From positions 1 through 24,149 of the forward strand of contig JAERMP010000070.1 of assembly GCA_016844515.1 (NCBI GenBank): a stretch of DNA of 24,149 nt. The letters run 5' to 3'. A model generated the notes under the pieces. The model saw only the letters and a program-made list of their open reading frames with translations. It ran no database searches and had not been told where the DNA came from. The stretch is from Thermoleophilia bacterium. GTDB lineage: Bacteria; Actinomycetota; Thermoleophilia; Gaiellales; Gaiellaceae. Of the stretch, positions 16,084 to 21,917 are shown piece after piece; position 1 is the first letter of the stretch; every line of letters starts with the position of its first letter. Both the position numbers and the translations under genes were made by a program.

Positions 16084-16650
16084 ATGATCAGCACGACCAA
16101 CACGATCAGTCGCCTGACGCGGGCGCTCGTGCTCGCGGTCGCACTGGCGGCGTTCACTGCCCCGGTGGCCGTCGGCGACAACCCGTCCGACCGGCCCGGG
16201 CGCGGAGCCCAGACCTCGCAGGTCGTGGCGCCCGACTGGTTCGAACGTGCCGCGTTGCGGGCCTCTCGGGCGGAGGCGCCCGACTGGTTCGAGCGTGCCG
16301 CATTGCGGGCCTCTCGGGCGGAGGCGCCCGACTGGTTCGAGCGTGCCGCCGCGCGTCACTTGGATGCAATCGCCGGGGACAAGCGCTCGCCGGACACGAT
16401 CGACGCGGCGCTCTTGGCGCAGTCCGGACGGTCGAGCGTCACCCAGCTCGACCCGAGATCCGCGGACACGCGTGACGCGGCGGTGCGGCCACACACCCAG
16501 GTCGTCACGACCGTGACGGGGCACGCGTTCGACTGGGGCGATTTCGGCCTCGGAGTCGTCGCCAGCTTCGGAGTCCTGCTCCTGGTTCTCCTGGGAGCGG
16601 CCATCATGACGGTGCGCGGGCATCGGGATGGCCGTATCAGGAGCACGTAG
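16084..16650 (+). CDS. Secreted/membrane-anchored protein with APDWFERAALRASRAE repeats
   Basis: 188 residues. Start fixed by AAGGAGGGA upstream; an in-frame GTG farther up (16027) lacks one. Residues 1-30 (MISTTNTISRLTRALVLAVALAAFTAPVAVG) are a signal peptide with a likely cut after an AVG/A site. Next come three copies of a 16-residue unit APDWFERAALRASRAE, two full and nearly identical at DNA level (16228-16275, 16276-16323) and one partial (from 16324). A hydrophobic helix near the C-terminus (FGLGVVASFGVLLLVLLGAAIM) is followed by basic residues (RGHRDGR), giving an outside repeat region and a C-terminal membrane anchor. No enzyme motif. Divergently transcribed from the cyclase-bearing SARP regulator. 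Function unknown; I recall related DWFERA proteins in Thermoleophilia. Confidence 0.75.
   Translation: MISTTNTISRLTRALVLAVALAAFTAPVAVGDNPSDRPGRGAQTSQVVAPDWFERAALRASRAEAPDWFERAALRASRAEAPDWFERAAARHLDAIAGDKRSPDTIDAALLAQSGRSSVTQLDPRSADTRDAAVRPHTQVVTTVTGHAFDWGDFGLGVVASFGVLLLVLLGAAIMTVRGHRDGRIRST
16228..16350 (+). repeat. 48-bp tandem coding repeat, 2.5 copies
   Basis: Units at 16228-16275 and 16276-16323 differ at only a few bases; a third unit from 16324 matches for about 27 bases (gcgcccgactggttcgag) before diverging. Length is a multiple of three, so copy number can change without frame loss. Confidence 0.85.
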
Positions 16651-16660
16651 GCAGCCGGCC

Positions 16661-16695
16661 AGCGGCGAGCGGGCCACTCGGGCCCGCTCGCCGCT
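16661..16695 (+). terminator. Strong GC-rich hairpin after the repeat protein
   Basis: AGCGGCGAGCGGGCC (16661-16675), loop ACTCG, GGCCCGCTCGCCGCT (16681-16695) form a perfect 15-bp stem, starting 11 bases after the TAG of the upstream gene. It is followed by TCTCTCG rather than a clear T-run. The position and stability suit an intrinsic terminator of the high-GC type. Confidence 0.75.
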
Positions 16696-16707
16696 TCTCT
16701 CGACCGC

Positions 16708-16877
16708 ATCTCCGATATCGCCGAGCTACTCACCCTTGAGTCGCCGCCGGCCTGCGCGCCGGTGTCGAGGAGGAGATGTACCTCGCGGCCGAGGAGCTGC
16801 GTTTCGAGTATGCGGCGAAGCTCCGTGACGAGATCAAGGAGCTGCGGCGCGAGCTGATGGCGCTCGCGGAGGCGTGA
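16708..16877 (+). pseudogene. uvrB 3'-end fragment (second copy)
   Basis: Bases 16708-16746 translate to ISDIAELLTLESPP, matching [13 protein letters not shown] of UvrB (11426-11464). After a frame change, bases 16761-16877 encode GVEEEMYLAAEELRFEYAA followed by [19 protein letters not shown] and TGA, an intact UVR motif. The segment between (about 25 residues, the [23 protein letters not shown] region) is mostly missing, and everything N-terminal is absent. Bases 16809-16867 are close to identical to 11547-11605 of uvrB. There is no plausible start for a full protein; at best the ATG at 16776 would give a 33-residue peptide. This is a broken duplicate of the uvrB tail that retains the 17 residues missing from the main copy. 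Confidence 0.85.
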
Positions 16878-16904
16878 TCGTCACAAGAGCGTGCCAAGCG
16901 GCCG

Positions 16905-16933
16905 TTGACCCTTGACCGTGACGCGGTCATACT
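16905..16933 (+). promoter_or_regulatory. Promoter of the toxin-antitoxin pair
   Basis: TTGACC (16905-16910), 17-base spacer, CATACT (16928-16933), then the antitoxin ATG at 16940, six bases later. This is the best sigma-70-type match in the window and implies a leaderless message. A second TTGACC at 16912-16917 repeats the -35 word. GACGCGGTC or neighbouring bases could hold an antitoxin operator, but no clear palindrome was fixed. Confidence 0.65.
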
Positions 16934-16939
16934 CTACGT

Positions 16940-17191
16940 ATGTCGCAGATGATTACGGTGCGTATGTCAGAGGACCGGGTCGAGCAGCTCGACGCGCTGG
17001 TCGCCTCGGGCGCCTACGCGACGCGGGCGGGTGTCGTGCGCGCCGCGGTCGACCGACTCCTCGCGACCCTCGAGAGCGAGGCGATCGATCGCGCGATCAT
17101 CGATGGGTACACCCGGATTCCGCAGACGGAGGAGGAGCTCAGGTGGGCCGAGGCTGCGGGCCGGCGGTCGATCGCCGAGGAACCGTGGTGA
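16940..17191 (+). CDS. Ribbon-helix-helix antitoxin
   Basis: 83 residues. The N-terminal half MSQMITVRMSEDRVEQLDAL plus VASGAYATRAGVVRAAVDRLL is a ribbon-helix-helix (CopG/MetJ-type) DNA-binding domain: beta strand ITVRMS, helix A DRVEQLDALVAS, helix B TRAGVVRAAVDRLL. The C-terminal part (SEAIDRAIIDGYTRIPQTEEELRWAEAAGRRSIAEEPW) is acidic and probably disordered until it wraps around the toxin. The stop codon overlaps the toxin's GTG (GTGA, 17188-17191), the usual coupling in type II pairs. Expected to neutralise the toxin and repress its own promoter. Confidence 0.9.
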   Translation: MSQMITVRMSEDRVEQLDALVASGAYATRAGVVRAAVDRLLATLESEAIDRAIIDGYTRIPQTEEELRWAEAAGRRSIAEEPW

Positions 17192-17502
17192 GGCGAGGGG
17201 AGGTCTGGTGGGTCGCCGACCCCGACGCGGGCCGGCGACCACATCTGGTTCTCGCCCGAGACGCCGCCGTGCCGGTGCTCAACGCGTTGATCGCCGTACC
17301 CGCCACGCGGACGATGCGCGGGCTCCCGACCGAAGTCGAGATCGGGCCCGCCGACGGGATGCCGGACGCGTGCGTGTTGTCACTCGACAACGTGACACTC
17401 ATGCCCAAGGGGTTCTTCCGCGAACGAATCTGCACGCTCGGCCCGGAGCCCATGGCTCGCGTCTGCCGCGCGCTCGGGATCGCCACGGGCTGCGCAGCCT
17501 GA
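17188..17502 (+). CDS. MazF/PemK-family toxin
   Basis: 104 residues, GTG start overlapping the antitoxin stop by four bases. N-terminus RRGEVWWVADPDAGRRPHLVLARD matches the MazF fold (RGEVWWV...G..RP.LVLS/A), followed by LNALIAVPATRTMRGLPTEVEI and ACVLSLDNVTLMPKGFF, where MazF proteins have S-x-x-x-x-D/x-Q-x-x-T. The Asn-Val-Thr at the end of that block replaces the more usual Gln-Ile/Leu-Thr. Expected activity is sequence-specific mRNA (or tRNA/rRNA) cleavage; the target site cannot be predicted. The pair sits directly beyond the uvrB fragment, at the edge of the accessory segment. Confidence 0.9.
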   Translation: MRRGEVWWVADPDAGRRPHLVLARDAAVPVLNALIAVPATRTMRGLPTEVEIGPADGMPDACVLSLDNVTLMPKGFFRERICTLGPEPMARVCRALGIATGCAA

Positions 17503-17540
17503 CGACGCTGACGGCGGTCACGGCCCGATAGGCTCAGTTC

Positions 17541-17816
17541 ATGTGCCGAAACATCAAGACGCTCCACAACTTCGAGCCGTCGGCGACCGACGAGGAGGTC
17601 CGCGCGGCCGCGCTGCAGTACGTCCGCAAGGTGAGCGGGACGCAGAAGCCGTCGAAGGCGAACGAAGCCGCGTTCTTCCGCGCGGTCGACGACGTTGCCC
17701 ACGTCACGAGCCATCTGCTTGCCGAGCTCGTGACGACTGCGGCACCGCGCGATCGCGAGGTCGAAGCTGCTCGCGCACGCGAGCGCGCCGCGAAGCGCTT
17801 CGGCCGCGCGGCGTAG
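17541..17816 (+). CDS. DUF2277 family protein
   Basis: 91 residues. MCRNIKTLHNFEPSATDEEVRAAALQYVRKVSG followed by KPSKANEAAFFRAVDDVAHVTSHLL is diagnostic of the DUF2277 family, small cytoplasmic helical proteins of unknown role, with the conserved N-terminal Cys-Arg-Asn-Ile. The C-terminal 25 residues are Arg/Ala-rich and family members usually end soon after HLL. ATG at 17541 has no clear Shine-Dalgarno; a -10-like TAGGCT ends 7 bases before it. Stop codon abuts that of the convergent carboxypeptidase with no base between. Confidence 0.93.
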   Translation: MCRNIKTLHNFEPSATDEEVRAAALQYVRKVSGTQKPSKANEAAFFRAVDDVAHVTSHLLAELVTTAAPRDREVEAARARERAAKRFGRAA

Positions 17817-17826
17817 CTACGCCGCG
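17807..17826. repeat. 20-bp palindrome covering two convergent stop codons
   Basis: CGCGGCGTAG/CTACGCCGCG is a perfect palindrome without a loop. It holds the TAG of DUF2277 (17814-17816) and the TAG of the carboxypeptidase (17819-17817), so both proteins end in Ala-Ala-stop read from the same sequence on opposite strands. It cannot form a normal hairpin without opening central pairs. It may be a coincidence of GCG-rich ends, or a shared termination site. Confidence 0.6.
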
Positions 17827-19223
17827 GGAGTCTCGAGCTTGTCGCGCAGGTAGCGCAGGTACGGCTGCGGGTCGATCGGGCCGCCCACGACCCGCTCCAC
17901 GGTCTCGGCAGGCGTGAACTTCCGGCCGAGCGCGTAGATGTTCTCGCGCAGCCACATGTGCAGCTCGTGGAAGTCACCGCGCCCGATCTGCTCGTCGATG
18001 TCAGCGATCGCAGCGCGTGCCTTCTCCCACACCTGAATCGACAGCACGGTGCCGAGCAGGTACGTCGGGAAGTAGCCGAAACCACCGCCTGACCAGTGTC
18101 CGTCCTGGAGGACGCCGAGCGCGTCGTTCGGAACAGCGACCCCCATGAGCTCCTCGAAACGGGTGTTCCACGCGTCGGGAAGGTCCTTGACGGCGAGCCG
18201 GCCGGAGACGAGCTCTTGCTCGAGCTCGAAGCGCAGGATGACGTGCAGCCCATAGCTCGTCTCGTCGGAGTCGACGCGGATGAACGAGCGGCGCGGACGG
18301 TTGACTGCTCGGTGAAAGCTCTCCACGGGTACGTCGCCGAGCTTCTCCGGGAACGCCTCCAAGACCCGTGGATAGAACCAGCGCCAGAACGGCAGCGAGC
18401 GACCTACGACGTTTTCCCAGAGCCGGCTCTGCGACTCGTGCAGCGCAGCCGATACGCCTGAGCAGAGCGGTGTCCGCTCGAGCGATGGGCTCACTCCCGA
18501 CTCGTAGAGGCCGTGACCGCATTCGTGCATCGCGGTGAAGAGGGAGCTCAGGTCGTCCTCGGAGTAGCGCGTGGTGAGCCGGATGTCTCCGAGCCCGAAC
18601 GTCGTCTCGAACGGGTGCACCGTCGTGTCCAGCCGAAACTGATCCCAGGTGGCGCCGAAGCGCTCGATGAGCTCGCGTGAGAGCGCGTCCTGGCTCGCGA
18701 TTGCGAACGGACCGCTCATGAAGTCGTCTTGCTCGTCCGTGGCGTGCGCTGCGACGAGAGAGACGAGTTCAGGCTCGAGAACGGCGAACACGGCCCGGAT
18801 CTCGTCGGTCTTCATCCCCGGCTCGAAGTCGTCGAGGAGAACGTCGTACGGATCGTCGTACGGCGCGAAGCACTCGACGTATCGGAGCCGAAGGTCCAGC
18901 ATCCGCTCCAGCCAAGGTCGGAAGGACACGAAGTCGGAATCCTCGCGCGCCTTCACCCACGCCTCGTATGACTGGGCTCCGGTCAGCGCGAACTCCGCCG
19001 CCAGCTGGGTCGGGACGCGGCGTGCCTTGTTCCAGTCGCGCTTCGCAACGTGTATCAGGCACGCGTCGTCGGAATCGGCCGGGAGAGAAGCGGCGAACGG
19101 CTCGAGCGTGTCGAACAGCTCTCCGAACCGCTCGTCGACCTCGTACTCGTGAGTGATCTCCTGCAGCGTCGCGAGCTGCGCCGCGCGAGTGGGGCCTCCC
19201 CCTGGAGGCATGAAGACGGTCAT
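17817..19223 (-). CDS. M32 family metallocarboxypeptidase (carboxypeptidase Taq), 5' end frameshifted
   Basis: Zinc carboxypeptidase removing C-terminal residues from peptides in the cytoplasm. 468 residues are open from the ATG at 19223. Seen: FMPPGGGPTRAAQLATLQ (4-21), VHPF (202-205), TRYSEDDLSSLFTAMHECGH with zinc-binding HECGH (233-237), AALHESQSRLWEN (259-271) with the third ligand Glu263, SYGLHVILRFELEQEL, and HWSGGGFGYFPTYLLG. The family N-terminal helix is encoded just upstream but split: MDQALTELKE reads from an ATG at 19311, then VRLGKLTDLRRAENVLLWDMTVFM continues in another frame, so one or two bases were gained or lost near 19281-19285. The intended start is almost certainly 19311. 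Lies 11 bases after the phosphoesterase stop on the same strand. Confidence 0.92.
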   Translation of the reverse strand: MTVFMPPGGGPTRAAQLATLQEITHEYEVDERFGELFDTLEPFAASLPADSDDACLIHVAKRDWNKARRVPTQLAAEFALTGAQSYEAWVKAREDSDFVSFRPWLERMLDLRLRYVECFAPYDDPYDVLLDDFEPGMKTDEIRAVFAVLEPELVSLVAAHATDEQDDFMSGPFAIASQDALSRELIERFGATWDQFRLDTTVHPFETTFGLGDIRLTTRYSEDDLSSLFTAMHECGHGLYESGVSPSLERTPLCSGVSAALHESQSRLWENVVGRSLPFWRWFYPRVLEAFPEKLGDVPVESFHRAVNRPRRSFIRVDSDETSYGLHVILRFELEQELVSGRLAVKDLPDAWNTRFEELMGVAVPNDALGVLQDGHWSGGGFGYFPTYLLGTVLSIQVWEKARAAIADIDEQIGRGDFHELHMWLRENIYALGRKFTPAETVERVVGGPIDPQPYLRYLRDKLETPAA

Positions 19224-19322
19224 GTCCCAGAGGAGGACGTTCTCGGCGCGGCGCAGGTCGGTGAGCTTGCCGAGACGGACGCTCCTTCAGCTCCGTGAGG
19301 GCCTGGTCCATGGCGCCGGACT

Positions 19323-20123
19323 CTACCCGCGGCGGAACGAGCGACGCGCGACCTCCGCGAACGACATCCCGTCCCACGCGAACGTGAGGATCGTCAAGGT
19401 CTGCGGGTCGCTTTCGTACACGTTGAGCCCCTGCGCCTCGCCCGAACGATGTGGTCGAGGCCGGCCGAAGCCGGGTGCCGTGGCGAGAACGAGCGAGCCT
19501 GTTCGACCGTCCGCGGCAGCCTGGAACTCTCGGACCTCGGTGACCGACGCCTGGTGCACATGGCCGCCGACGACAAGCTCGGCGCCGGCGTCGGCGAGCG
19601 CCGCCAGAACCTGGCGGCGTCGACTCAACGGGCGCTTTCGCGCGGCGCGCCAAGGAGGCGCCGCCAGGTGGTGGTGGAGAGCCACGACCCGTAGAGCGGA
19701 CTCCGGCGCCCCGCGTAGGCCTGCGGTCGTCTGCTGTAAAGCTGCGTCCTCGACAGCGCCTCCCTGTTGACGCCACGGGCGCACCGAGTTGAGCCCGACG
19801 ACGACGAGCCCGTCCGACGCGTGGATCTGCTCGACGGGTCCGAAGACGCGCTCCCATTCTGCGAAGGTTCGCGTGAAGCGGGCCGGGAACGAGTACGGGA
19901 TGTCGTGGTTCCCCGGAACCACGAGGTACTTCGTGTCGAGGCTCTCGAGGACCTCACGCGCCTGCTCGAGCTCCTCGCGGCGTCCGCGGTGGGCGAGATC
20001 TCCGGTGGCAAGTACGAGGTTCAGCCGAAGCCGAGAGACCAGCTGCTGCAGGGCCGCGATCGGCTCGTGCGCGTCGCGTCGGCCGATGTGCAGGTCGGAG
20101 ACGTGGAGGACGCGTGCAGTCAC
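19323..20123 (-). CDS. Calcineurin-like metallophosphoesterase
   Basis: 266 residues with all metal-binding motifs of the family in order: DLHIGR (D10, H12), GDLAHRG (D42), PGNHD (70-74), ALHHHL (about 149-153) and GGHVH (186-190). Two-metal phosphohydrolase; overall layout is like CpdA/Icc (cyclic nucleotide phosphodiesterases), and the window also encodes a class III cyclase, but substrate cannot be assigned. GTG start (20123), divergent from a small membrane protein gene 27 bases away. The stop codon (TAG, 19325-19323) is part of TAGAGT, a -10-like hexamer 8 bases before the carboxypeptidase ATG at 19311, so the two genes may be both co-transcribed and separately started. Confidence 0.92.
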   Translation of the reverse strand: MTARVLHVSDLHIGRRDAHEPIAALQQLVSRLRLNLVLATGDLAHRGRREELEQAREVLESLDTKYLVVPGNHDIPYSFPARFTRTFAEWERVFGPVEQIHASDGLVVVGLNSVRPWRQQGGAVEDAALQQTTAGLRGAPESALRVVALHHHLAAPPWRAARKRPLSRRRQVLAALADAGAELVVGGHVHQASVTEVREFQAAADGRTGSLVLATAPGFGRPRPHRSGEAQGLNVYESDPQTLTILTFAWDGMSFAEVARRSFRRG

Positions 20124-20136
20124 CGCCGGGGCAGGC

Positions 20137-20142
20137 TATACA
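20137..20142 (+). promoter_or_regulatory. -10 hexamer of the small membrane protein gene
   Basis: TATACA ends 8 bases before the GTG at 20151, another probable leaderless start. It lies in the 27-base gap between divergent genes, so any -35 element would fall inside the phosphoesterase coding start. Confidence 0.5.
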
Positions 20143-20150
20143 CTCGCGTC

Positions 20151-20396
20151 GTGGCGGACGAGTCGCCGGAACTGTTCGACGACATCTATCTCGGTCTTCG
20201 AGCCGGCGGAGCCGCACGCAAACAGCGCCGCGGAGAGCCGCTGTCGGTCGAGGAAGAAGAAGCGATCGGGCGCTGGCAGCGCCTCTCGCTCTGGCGGAGG
20301 TTCATCGCGATAGGCGCTTTCGCGCTCGGCACCTTCGGCCTCGGGTTCACGGTCGGCGGGCTCATCTTCGGCCGCTGGCGCGCTGCACGCCGTTAG
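20151..20396 (+). CDS. Small single-pass membrane protein (81 aa)
   Basis: GTG start chosen because the frame is open far upstream through the antisense strand of the phosphoesterase gene and a -10 hexamer sits just before this codon. Residues 1-45 are charged and soluble (ADESPELFDDIYLGLRAGGAARKQRRGEPLSVEEEEAIGRW), then LSLWRRF leads into one hydrophobic helix, FIAIGAFALGTFGLGFTVGG, and a short basic tail (FGRWRAARR). Positive charges on both sides of the helix leave orientation open. No family recognised. Confidence 0.65.
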   Translation: MADESPELFDDIYLGLRAGGAARKQRRGEPLSVEEEEAIGRWQRLSLWRRFIAIGAFALGTFGLGFTVGGLIFGRWRAARR

Positions 20397-20464
20397 AGGC
20401 GTCCCCAAACCGTTCCGTCGGTTACTGCGAAGGACCGGACATGACATCGACCCGAGGGGGCGTG

Positions 20465-20983
20465 ATGAAGAGAACACTTGGCATGGCGACGGCGGCCGTT
20501 CTCGCTCTCGCTGGGCTTGCGCTAGCAGCCCCGCAGAAGGACGCCTACAACCTCACCGCCAACCTCAAGGCTCGTTTCGAGGTGCCGAAGGCGAAGGGCG
20601 TACCGACGGGCGCGGTTGGCCTCTTCACCGGCAAGGCCGTCGAGCTGGAGAACGACAAAGGAAGGCTCACCTGGCGCCTGACGTTCTCGAAGCTGTCGGG
20701 CCGAGCCGACGCGGCGCACATCCACATCGGCAAGGCCGGCAAGGCCGGCGGCGTGATGATCGCACTCTGCGGTCCGTGCAGGACTGGGCAGCGGGGCACG
20801 GCGAACATCACGCATGCACAGCTCCGGACGGTCCGAGCGGGTGGAACGTACGTCAACGTCCACACGAAGAAGAACGCGGCAGGTGAGATTCGGGGACAGG
20901 TGAAGGCGTCGGAGGCGAGCTCGAGTTCGATCTCCGACCCAACCCCGCCTCCGACGACTCCTGACCCGCCGCCGTATCCGTAA
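20465..20983 (+). CDS. Secreted CHRD-domain protein
   Basis: 172 residues. MKRTLGMATAAVLALAGLALAAP is a signal peptide. Residues about 28-145 are a CHRD domain: ARFEVPKAKGVPTGAVGLFTG, then LTWRLTFSKLSGRADAAHIHIGKAGKAG with the conserved AHIH, and VRAGGTYVNVHTKKNAAGEIRGQV, the family's YVNVHT...GEIRGQ end. A Ser/Pro-rich tail follows (SSSSISDPTPPPTTPDPPPYP). CHRD domains occur in chordin and in many bacterial extracellular proteins; biochemical role in bacteria is unclear. A GAGGGGG stretch lies just upstream; GTG at 20462 and ATG at 20441 (same frame) are alternative starts. Its stop is 2 bases from the stop of the convergent lipoprotein gene. Confidence 0.88.
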   Translation: MKRTLGMATAAVLALAGLALAAPQKDAYNLTANLKARFEVPKAKGVPTGAVGLFTGKAVELENDKGRLTWRLTFSKLSGRADAAHIHIGKAGKAGGVMIALCGPCRTGQRGTANITHAQLRTVRAGGTYVNVHTKKNAAGEIRGQVKASEASSSSISDPTPPPTTPDPPPYP

Positions 20984-20985
20984 CG

Positions 20986-21441
20986 TCAGACGCAGTCGTC
21001 TGCGGAGAAGTCCTGGTGCCCGCGTCCGGGCTGGCAGCGTTGCTCGCGCAGGGCCGCGGTGAGTGCGTAGACGCCGTCGGCCTCGGCGAAGCCGAGTGTC
21101 CAGCGCTCCGCGCGCACCGAGTCGTCGAAGAGCCCGTCGAGGGTGACAGCGACGGTCGTTGGGCCAGCTCCTTCGGACGAGGCGGACGCCCTCTCGTCGA
21201 TCGTGACTCTCAGGGCCGTCCGCTCGTCGAGTCGAAGGAACTCGGCCGCGGCCATCGCCGCCGAGCGCTCCCAGTGCTCGTCGACCTCCCGTTGATAGGC
21301 GGCGAAGCCGTCCACGGAGACGACACCGCCCGTTTCCGGCTTCGGGGGCCCGCCCCAGACGAGGTCCACCGCGACGTCCGAGCCGCATGCGGCCAGAGCA
21401 AGGGCGGAGAGGGACACGGCGGCGTACCCGAAAAAGCGCAC
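20986..21441 (-). CDS. Putative lipoprotein (151 aa)
   Basis: MRFFGYAAVSLSALALAAC is a short signal peptide with lipobox LAAC and lipidated Cys19. The mature part, GSDVAVDLVWGGPPKPETGGVVSVDGFAAYQREVDEHWERSAAM..., has a strand-helix-strand pattern (LRVTIDE, TTVAVTLDGLF, RWTLGFAEADGVYALTAAL) and ends in CQPGRGHQDFSADDC, so two late cysteines could form a disulphide. No family recognised. It would sit on the outer face of the cytoplasmic membrane. Confidence 0.75.
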   Translation of the reverse strand: MRFFGYAAVSLSALALAACGSDVAVDLVWGGPPKPETGGVVSVDGFAAYQREVDEHWERSAAMAAAEFLRLDERTALRVTIDERASASSEGAGPTTVAVTLDGLFDDSVRAERWTLGFAEADGVYALTAALREQRCQPGRGHQDFSADDCV

Positions 21442-21466
21442 GCCGCCTTTGTACCTGACCCAACCG

Positions 21467-21823
21467 CTAGGCGAACGCGCCGATCTGCTCGGTGTAGAAC
21501 TCCATCTGCCGCTGGAGCCGCTCGGCGAGATCCGCGCCTACGATGCCGAAGCCCTCGACGACGAGGGTCGCCCTCGTCGCAAACTGCGAGAACTCTTCGC
21601 TCACGCGCAACGCTGCGAGCTTCTCCGCATCACCACGGATGAGGATGAACCCGTTCAGATCGCCGCCGTGCGGCTCGAGGAAGACGGGCTCGAAGTTCTC
21701 GATCGCCCCTTCCTCCTGCAGGCGGCCGTAGTAGGCGAGCGTCTCGTTGAAGACCTCGAGGGCCTCGGTCTCGCGACCGCGAACGACCTCGCCCCACCCG
21801 ATGAAGAGGCCTGCGTCTGCCAT
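21467..21823 (-). CDS. Uncharacterised 118-aa protein, dimeric alpha/beta-barrel-like
   Basis: ATG at 21823 is chosen because AAGGAGGTG lies a few bases upstream; an ATG 13 codons further up (21862) has no such site and would overlap the uvrA promoter region. Sequence: ADAGLFIGWGEVVRGRETEALEVFNETLAYYGRLQEEGAIENFEPVFLEPHGGDLNGFILIRGDAEKLAALRVSEEFSQF... The beta-alpha-beta pattern with GFILIRG and a helix EKLAALRVSEEF resembles small dimeric alpha/beta-barrel proteins (EthD/ABM-like), an impression only. No signal peptide. I recall near relatives in soil actinobacteria without function. Confidence 0.75.
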   Translation of the reverse strand: MADAGLFIGWGEVVRGRETEALEVFNETLAYYGRLQEEGAIENFEPVFLEPHGGDLNGFILIRGDAEKLAALRVSEEFSQFATRATLVVEGFGIVGADLAERLQRQMEFYTEQIGAFA

Positions 21824-21881
21824 ACCCCACCTCCTTCGTAGCTGACTCCGGGAGAATGACAACTCGCATCTGGAAGTGCTA

Positions 21882-21897
21882 TCGAACGTCTGTTCGA
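21882..21897. promoter_or_regulatory. LexA-type SOS box upstream of uvrA
   Basis: TCGAAC-GTCT-GTTCGA is a perfect palindrome matching the Gram-positive/actinobacterial LexA (Cheo) box, core GAAC-N4-GTTC at 21884-21895. It lies 20 bases before the uvrA ATG and overlaps where the -35 element would be. Confidence 0.88.
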
Positions 21898-21902
21898 CTC
21901 GG

Positions 21903-21908
21903 TAGAAT
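21903..21908 (+). promoter_or_regulatory. -10 hexamer of uvrA
   Basis: TAGAAT matches TATAAT at five of six positions and ends 9 bases before the uvrA ATG (21918), again leaving no leader. With the LexA box 5 bases upstream, repression by occlusion of RNA polymerase is expected. Confidence 0.65.
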
Positions 21909-21917
21909 GTCGCGCTT

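Noticed and set aside
16228..16350. 48-bp tandem units considered as a CRISPR-like or non-coding satellite
   Set aside because: No unique spacers; unit length is a multiple of three and lies within a well-started reading frame with signal peptide and membrane anchor.
16776..16877. Possible 33-aa stand-alone UVR peptide
   Set aside because: It could in principle start at the ATG at 16776, but the adjoining out-of-frame ISDIAELLTLESPP remnant shows this is a degraded uvrB end rather than a dedicated small gene.
21824..21862. N-terminal extension (MSFSRSQLRRRWG) of the 118-aa minus-strand protein
   Set aside because: The strong Shine-Dalgarno AAGGAGGTG lies between this ATG and the one at 21823, so the extension is probably untranslated leader.
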